Positions 5,296 to 9,402 of a stretch of 9,402 nt of DNA are shown here, piece by piece. Below the pieces are notes generated by a model that was not told the DNA's origin, did not search any database, and was given only the letters and a program-made list of their open reading frames with translations. The DNA is from JBECKQ01 sp040235375 (GTDB lineage: Bacteria; Planctomycetota; Phycisphaerae; UBA1845), in contig JBECKQ010000198.1 in NCBI GenBank assembly GCA_040235375.1, positions 1-9,402 of the forward strand, in the 5' to 3' direction. Position 1 is the first letter of the stretch. Every line of letters begins with the position of its first letter. The position numbers were made by a program, and so were the translations under genes.

Positions 5296-5904
5296 GTGAC
5301 CGACCGAGCAGACGAGATTTTGGCCGCCCTGGCCGCTGATCGCTACAGCGAACGAGCATTTCCGCCCTACCGGTTCGTGCAGGGCCGGACGCCCCACCCC
5401 ACGACGGATCCTGCCGGCCACAGCTATCTGCCGCCTGGCCGCCTGGAGCCCGTTGCCGAGCCGATTGGCGAGGATCAGTGGCGCGAGAGCCCGGATTACC
5501 TCTTCGGCTGCGATCTGTACAACCACGGCTACTGGTGGGAGGCCCACGAGAGTTTCGAGGCGGTCTGGCACACGACGAGCCGGCAGAGCATCCAGGGGCG
5601 GTTTCTTCAGGGCCTGATTCAGTTCTCCGCCTGCCATTTGAAGCTGCACGCGCGCCGACCACGCGGCGTGGAGCACTACCTGTTGCGCGGCACGCGCCAT
5701 CTGGCCGACGCACGTCGGCGGCACCCCGATCGCCTGTACATGGGGCTCGACCTCGTCGAGTTCGTCGAGCGCGTGCACGGGTATTTCGCGTGCGTCACGG
5801 CGGTCCCGGTCGAGCAATGGCGGCACGATCCCGCCCGTTTTCCGTATATCCGCCTGAGTCGCTGGCCGGAGAATCGAAACGGCTGCATGGCCGATGTACA
5901 CTGA
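5296..5904 (+). CDS. DUF309 domain protein
   Basis: The 202-residue product carries the DUF309 signature: YLFGCDLYNHGYWWEAHESFEAVWH at about 69-92, then a helix QGRFLQGLIQFSACHLKLH, and a third helix around RGTRHLADARRR. The family is a small all-helical fold with conserved His/Glu residues in the WEAHE motif; its biochemical role is not established, so I assign none. An N-terminal extension (about 20-60, PPYRFVQGRTPHPTTDPAGHSYLP) precedes the domain. There is no signal peptide, so it should be cytoplasmic. GTG 5296 is chosen because it lies just downstream of a -10-like box and the family similarity begins soon after; an in-frame TTG at 5287 and a later TTG at 5320 are alternatives, and none has a good Shine-Dalgarno site. 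The frame stays open far upstream (from 4414) only as a shadow of the response regulator. The sulfatase-like/TPR gene begins 9 bases downstream, suggesting one operon. Confidence 0.8.
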   Translation: MTDRADEILAALAADRYSERAFPPYRFVQGRTPHPTTDPAGHSYLPPGRLEPVAEPIGEDQWRESPDYLFGCDLYNHGYWWEAHESFEAVWHTTSRQSIQGRFLQGLIQFSACHLKLHARRPRGVEHYLLRGTRHLADARRRHPDRLYMGLDLVEFVERVHGYFACVTAVPVEQWRHDPARFPYIRLSRWPENRNGCMADVH

Positions 5905-5913
5905 TGGCAGATC

Positions 5914-8094
5914 ATGTCCCGCAAGCAAGGCGCCAATACCAGGAAGATGACCCACGAGATGCCTGGGCCAAGGCCCGTGCGCCGATGGCCGCGGAGGATC
6001 ACCGTTGTCGCGGCCGTGGTGATCGTGGCCGGCGTCGCCTGGGTTATCTGGTCGATATCCGCGAAACGTGTGACCAGCGATGAGCTTAACGTCCTCCTGA
6101 TCACGCTCGATACCACGCGAGCCGATCACCTCGGCTGCTATGGGAACCTGCAGGCGCGGACGCCGAACATTGATCGTCTGGCGCGGGAGGGCACGCTGTT
6201 CCGGCAATGCTTCGCCGCTACGTCGACGACGCTTCCGTCGCATTCGAGCATCATGACGGGCAACTATCCTTTCGTGCACGGGGCGCGCACGAACATCCAG
6301 CACGTTCTGGCGGTGAAAAACGTCACGCTCGCTGAAGCGGCTCGCAACGCAGGCCTGAAGACGGGCGCAGTTATCGCCGCTGCGGTGCTCGACGCGGACT
6401 CCGGCATCGATCAGGGCTTTGAGCGCTACGACGATCTGCAGTCGGCGCAGGCGATCGGCGCCGCGCTGCCCGCCGATCTGGCACGCACGCTCGACCCGGC
6501 CCTGTCACGATCCGAGCATGAGCGCCGCGCCGATGAGGTTTGCGCGCGAGCGATCGGCTGGCTCCGCGGACATACGGACGACCGCTTCTTCCTGTGGGTG
6601 CACTTCTTTGATCCCCACGGTCCGTTCGAACCGCCGACGAGATTTCTCGTCGGCAATCCGAACCGTTACCTGGGCGAGATCGACTTCGTCGACGAGCAGC
6701 TTGGCCGACTGCTCCGCGAGTTGGACCATCTCGGGATCAAACGGCGTACGCTGATCGTGCTGGCGGCCGATCACGGCGAGGGACTGGGCCAGCACGGCGA
6801 GAAGTCGCATTCGTACTTCGTCTACGACACCACGCAGTGGGTCCCTTTGATCATGTGGCTGCCGGGCATGGTGCCGCGGGGCCACGTCGTCGAGTCGCAG
6901 GTGCGGACCATCGACATCGCGCCGACCATTCTCGACATGCTCGCGCTGCCGCCCATGCCGGGCATCGCCGGTGTGAGCCTGCGGCCGTACCTTGCGCACG
7001 CCGGCCCTGGTCTGCCCGCCTACAGTGAAACGCTTGTTCCCTATTACGTACTGGGCTGCGCCGCGCCGCGATGCCTGCGGGCAGACGGCTGGAAGTACAT
7101 TCGCGCACCACAGGCGGAGCTCTATCACGTGGCGGTCGATCCACGTGAAGTGACAAACGTCGCGGCGTCCAATCCCGAGCGCGTGGCGTCGATGCGGCGG
7201 GAGCTGGAAAACCTTGTCCTTTCGGGCGCGCCCGAGGAAGCCGAGCACGCAGACAACAGCGTGCGGGACGATGCTGCCGAACGGCTGATGGCGCTGGGGT
7301 ACGTGGCGGGCTCATCGGCGCAACTCGCGCAGACCGAGCAGGATCTCCTTACGCTCGACGCCCCGGACGTAAAGGAGCGAATCGACGACATCGATCGCAT
7401 GGGCCAGGGGCTCGTCGCAATGAAGAAGAACCGGCTCGCTGAAGCCGAGGCGGCGTTTCGGGAATTGACCGAGCGCATGCCGGACAACGCGTCGCTGTTG
7501 AGTCTGCTCGGTTCGGTCTTGTCCAAGGAGGATCGGAAGGCGGAAGCGATCGACACTTTTCGGCGTGTACTCGAATTGGATCCCGACGACGCCGACGCAC
7601 AGGGCAATCTCGGCGATCTGTACGCCCGCGCCGGCGATCACGACGCTGCGCTGCGCCACAACCTTGTCGCACTGGAGCACCAGCCGCGCAAGGTGGACGT
7701 GCGCATCGCCATTCAGCAGGAGTGGGTGCGACGCGGCCGGTACAGCGCCGCGGTGGATCTTCTTCGCGAAGGTCTCAAGCTGACACCCGGCCAACTCGTC
7801 ATGTCGAACAACCTCGCCTGGCTGCTCGCGACCTGTCCGGACCCTGACGTTCGCAATGGCGCGGAGGCGATTCGCCTGGCTTCGAATGTGGTCGATGTAA
7901 CCGGCAGAAGCGATCCGTCAACGCTCGATACGCTCGCCGCCGCTCTCGCGGAGGCGGGCCGGTATGACGAGGCCGTCGCGACGGCGCGCCGCGCGGTCGA
8001 ACTCGCCGCGGCGGCCGGCCAATCGGCGGCGGCCGACACGATCCGCGCCCGGCTCAGCCTGTACGAGCAGCACAAGCCCTGCCGCGAACCGTGA
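5914..8094 (+). CDS. Membrane-anchored sulfatase-like hydrolase fused to a TPR domain
   Basis: The 726-residue product has a basic N-terminus and one membrane helix at about 30-48 (VVAAVVIVAGVAWVIW), placing the rest in the periplasm. The alkaline-phosphatase-superfamily domain (about 58-440) shows LLITLDTTRADHLGCYG with Asp66, the nucleophile loop T106-L-P-S-H before IMTGNYP, HFFDPHGPF at 230-238, ADHGE with Asp286/His287, and His299. As in the protein at 388-1836, Thr replaces the formylglycine Cys/Ser and His replaces the motif Arg, so a phosphate- or phosphonate-type reaction is more likely than sulfate ester cleavage. After the ALGYV junction (460-464) comes a TPR region (about 495-715) with about five repeats, including GNLGDLYARAGDHDAAL and NNLAWLLATCPDPDVRNG. 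The TPR part probably binds a partner protein. The gene follows the DUF309 gene by 9 bases. Start ATG 5914 is the longest; Met12 and Met17 are alternatives. Substrate unknown. Confidence 0.9.
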   Translation: MSRKQGANTRKMTHEMPGPRPVRRWPRRITVVAAVVIVAGVAWVIWSISAKRVTSDELNVLLITLDTTRADHLGCYGNLQARTPNIDRLAREGTLFRQCFAATSTTLPSHSSIMTGNYPFVHGARTNIQHVLAVKNVTLAEAARNAGLKTGAVIAAAVLDADSGIDQGFERYDDLQSAQAIGAALPADLARTLDPALSRSEHERRADEVCARAIGWLRGHTDDRFFLWVHFFDPHGPFEPPTRFLVGNPNRYLGEIDFVDEQLGRLLRELDHLGIKRRTLIVLAADHGEGLGQHGEKSHSYFVYDTTQWVPLIMWLPGMVPRGHVVESQVRTIDIAPTILDMLALPPMPGIAGVSLRPYLAHAGPGLPAYSETLVPYYVLGCAAPRCLRADGWKYIRAPQAELYHVAVDPREVTNVAASNPERVASMRRELENLVLSGAPEEAEHADNSVRDDAAERLMALGYVAGSSAQLAQTEQDLLTLDAPDVKERIDDIDRMGQGLVAMKKNRLAEAEAAFRELTERMPDNASLLSLLGSVLSKEDRKAEAIDTFRRVLELDPDDADAQGNLGDLYARAGDHDAALRHNLVALEHQPRKVDVRIAIQQEWVRRGRYSAAVDLLREGLKLTPGQLVMSNNLAWLLATCPDPDVRNGAEAIRLASNVVDVTGRSDPSTLDTLAAALAEAGRYDEAVATARRAVELAAAAGQSAAADTIRARLSLYEQHKPCREP

Positions 8095-8108
8095 TCGCAC
8101 AGGTTTGC
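8084..8108. terminator. Weak hairpin at the convergent end of the sulfatase/TPR gene
   Basis: GCGAACC (8084-8090) pairs with GGTTTGC (8102-8108) including one G-T, and GTG/CAC inside extends the stem to about 10 bp with one bulged A around the loop ATCG. It spans the stop codon of the TPR fusion gene. No T-run follows on either strand, so a terminator role is uncertain. Confidence 0.3.
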
Positions 8109-8130
8109 ACGTGGAATACGATGCTTTTCG

Positions 8131-9402
8131 TCAGCCCGCCAGGTCGGCGAGGCTCTCCTGCACGGCGGCCAGCGATTTCTCGAGGTCGATCAGGCGGTTG
8201 CGTTCCGCCTCGACCACTTCGGGCTTGGCGTTGTTCACGAACTTCTCGTTCGCCAGCTTCGCCCGCACGCCGGCCAGACGCTTCTCGACCGCCGCCAGCT
8301 CCTGCTCGAGCCGGCGGCGCTCCGCCTCGTCGTCGCTGATATCGTGTACGAAGAGCTGCAACGGCCCGACCACCGTCGTCCCCGCGTTCCGCGGGCGCGC
8401 CGACTCCGTCACCAGCGACAGTGATTCGACGCCGGCCGCCTCCAGCAGGATGTGCTGCTGATCGCTCAGCAGGTCGAGGTGCTCCTGTGTCGCCTTGATG
8501 GTCACCCGCACCTTCTGCTTGAGCGGCACCTTGCACTTGTTCCGCAGGTCGCGCACGCCGCGCACTGCCGCCTGCACGTCCTCGAACATGTTGAGCACGA
8601 CGGGGTCGTCGAACGCCGGCCAGCCGTCCGCCGGCGGGAACTGCGACACCATGAGGATGTCATTGATCTGCGGCTCGGCGACGCCCGGAATCCCCCGCCT
8701 GGGCGCCAGCCTGTTGAGCTGCTGCCACAGCCGCTCGGTGATGAACGGCAGCAGCGGGCTCAGCAATCGCAGGTTCTGATCCATCATGAACGCCAGGACC
8801 TGCTTGGCCACGCCCGCCCGCTGCGGATCGCGCAGCCGCGGCTTGCTCAGCTCGATGTACCAATCGCAGAAGGAGTCCCAGAAGAAGTCGCGCAAGATCT
8901 TCATCGCGATCGAGAAGTAGTATCCCGACAGCGCCCCGTGGCACGCGCGGATCGTCTCCGACAGCTTCGCCAGTATCCAGCGGTCCTCCACCGGCAGGTC
9001 GGCCACGTTCAACGCCTCATACGGCGCACCTTCGAGATTCATGAACGCGAAGCGGGCGCTGTTCCACACCTTGTTGCAGAAGTTGCGGCCGACCTCGAAC
9101 TTCTCCGACGTTTCCCTGGCGACGCCGAGCACGTCCTTCTGCTCGCTCTTGGCCCACTGCGTGGCGAACTTCTTCTTGCAGCCCTGGCAGGTGACCTGGA
9201 ACACGTCGGCCGGCTGCTTGCCGTGCGGCACGACCGACGCCTGCGGCGTCAGTTGACTGCAATGCGGGCACACGTAGTCCACGGGCATGCGCACGTCCTG
9301 CGTCTCCGTGGCCATGTCGGCCATGGTGTAGCGCAGGGCATCCGCTCCGTACACCTCGACCACGTCCAGCGGATCGACGCCGTTGCCCTTGCTCTTGCTC
9401 AT
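8131..9402 (-). CDS. Valyl-tRNA synthetase, C-terminal part (5' end outside window)
   Basis: The visible 423 residues begin inside the gene, at the Met of the class I KMSKS motif (MSKSKGNGVDP), so the catalytic Rossmann fold lies beyond the right edge and the ATG at 9402 is not the start. The family charges tRNA-Val in the cytoplasm. After YGADALRYTMADMATETQDVR comes an insertion (about 40-100) with two CxxC pairs, CPHC at 45-48 and CQGC at 72-75, forming a likely zinc ribbon. The core then resumes with GRNFCNKVWNSARF. The anticodon-binding domain follows (about 130-270, with DFFWDSFCDWYIELSKPRL and PLLPFITERLWQQL). The last ~70 residues form the C-terminal coiled coil that contacts tRNA (RRLEQELAAVEKRLAGVRAKLANEKFV, then NAKPEVVEAER). 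The end is intact at 8131. KMSKS, the anticodon domain and the coiled coil together favour ValS over IleS or LeuS. Confidence 0.95.
   Translation of the reverse strand: MSKSKGNGVDPLDVVEVYGADALRYTMADMATETQDVRMPVDYVCPHCSQLTPQASVVPHGKQPADVFQVTCQGCKKKFATQWAKSEQKDVLGVARETSEKFEVGRNFCNKVWNSARFAFMNLEGAPYEALNVADLPVEDRWILAKLSETIRACHGALSGYYFSIAMKILRDFFWDSFCDWYIELSKPRLRDPQRAGVAKQVLAFMMDQNLRLLSPLLPFITERLWQQLNRLAPRRGIPGVAEPQINDILMVSQFPPADGWPAFDDPVVLNMFEDVQAAVRGVRDLRNKCKVPLKQKVRVTIKATQEHLDLLSDQQHILLEAAGVESLSLVTESARPRNAGTTVVGPLQLFVHDISDDEAERRRLEQELAAVEKRLAGVRAKLANEKFVNNAKPEVVEAERNRLIDLEKSLAAVQESLADLAG

Noticed and set aside
5281..6303. 340-codon minus-strand open frame opposite the DUF309 gene and the start of the TPR fusion.
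   Set aside because: No domain motif is present, and both plus-strand genes are well supported by family motifs.
388..8094. The two hydrolase-like genes as ends of a composite mobile element.
   Set aside because: There are no transposase or integrase genes, no terminal repeats and no target-site duplications; the intervening genes are ordinary chromosomal functions.
9400..9402. ATG at the window edge as a start codon of valyl-tRNA synthetase.
   Set aside because: This Met belongs to the KMSKS motif, which lies deep inside the protein; the gene continues beyond the window.

Overview
The window looks like a chromosomal piece of a GC-rich, Gram-negative-type bacterium, most probably a member of the Planctomycetota. 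The grounds are two sulfatase/alkaline-phosphatase-superfamily proteins, one fused to a TPR domain with the 'NLAWLLATCPD' repeat style common in that phylum, an ECF sigma factor with a membrane-anchored anti-sigma factor, a DUF309 protein, and a heptose adenylyltransferase that implies LPS-like glycan synthesis. This placement is inference from protein style; there is no rRNA or other marker here.

Layout. 1-387: no supportable gene; a small hairpin and a possible extended -10 promoter. 388-1836 (+): membrane-anchored sulfatase-like hydrolase. 1898-2395 (-): stand-alone RfaE2-type nucleotidyltransferase, convergent with it. 2396-3009: a 614-base non-coding stretch with a 12-bp palindrome, a run of strong hairpins ending in an intrinsic-terminator-like structure (2637-2905), and a good sigma70-type promoter (2901-2929). 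3010-4427 (+): ECF sigma factor and anti-sigma factor, overlapping by 4 bases. 4428-4475: hairpin terminator shared with the convergent FixJ/NarL-type response regulator at 4474-5103 (-). 5296-8094 (+): DUF309 protein and a sulfatase-like/TPR fusion, 9 bases apart and probably co-transcribed. 8131-9402 (-): C-terminal part of valyl-tRNA synthetase, cut by the window edge immediately before its KMSKS motif.

How the genes may work together. The clearest unit is the sigma/anti-sigma pair: the sigma factor resembles the SigR (ECF12) type, while the anti-sigma has an altered zinc anti-sigma motif (Lys in place of the usual His), one membrane helix and an outside domain rich in Cys and His, suggesting a thiol- or metal-responsive envelope signal. 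The two hydrolase-like proteins share the same N-terminal anchor, catalytic-domain style and 'ALGYV' end motif, and both carry Thr where true sulfatases carry the formylglycine Cys/Ser. They are therefore probably phosphatases, phosphodiesterases or transferases, not classical sulfatases. The response regulator has no kinase partner in the window. I see no mobile element, CRISPR array, rRNA or convincing tRNA.
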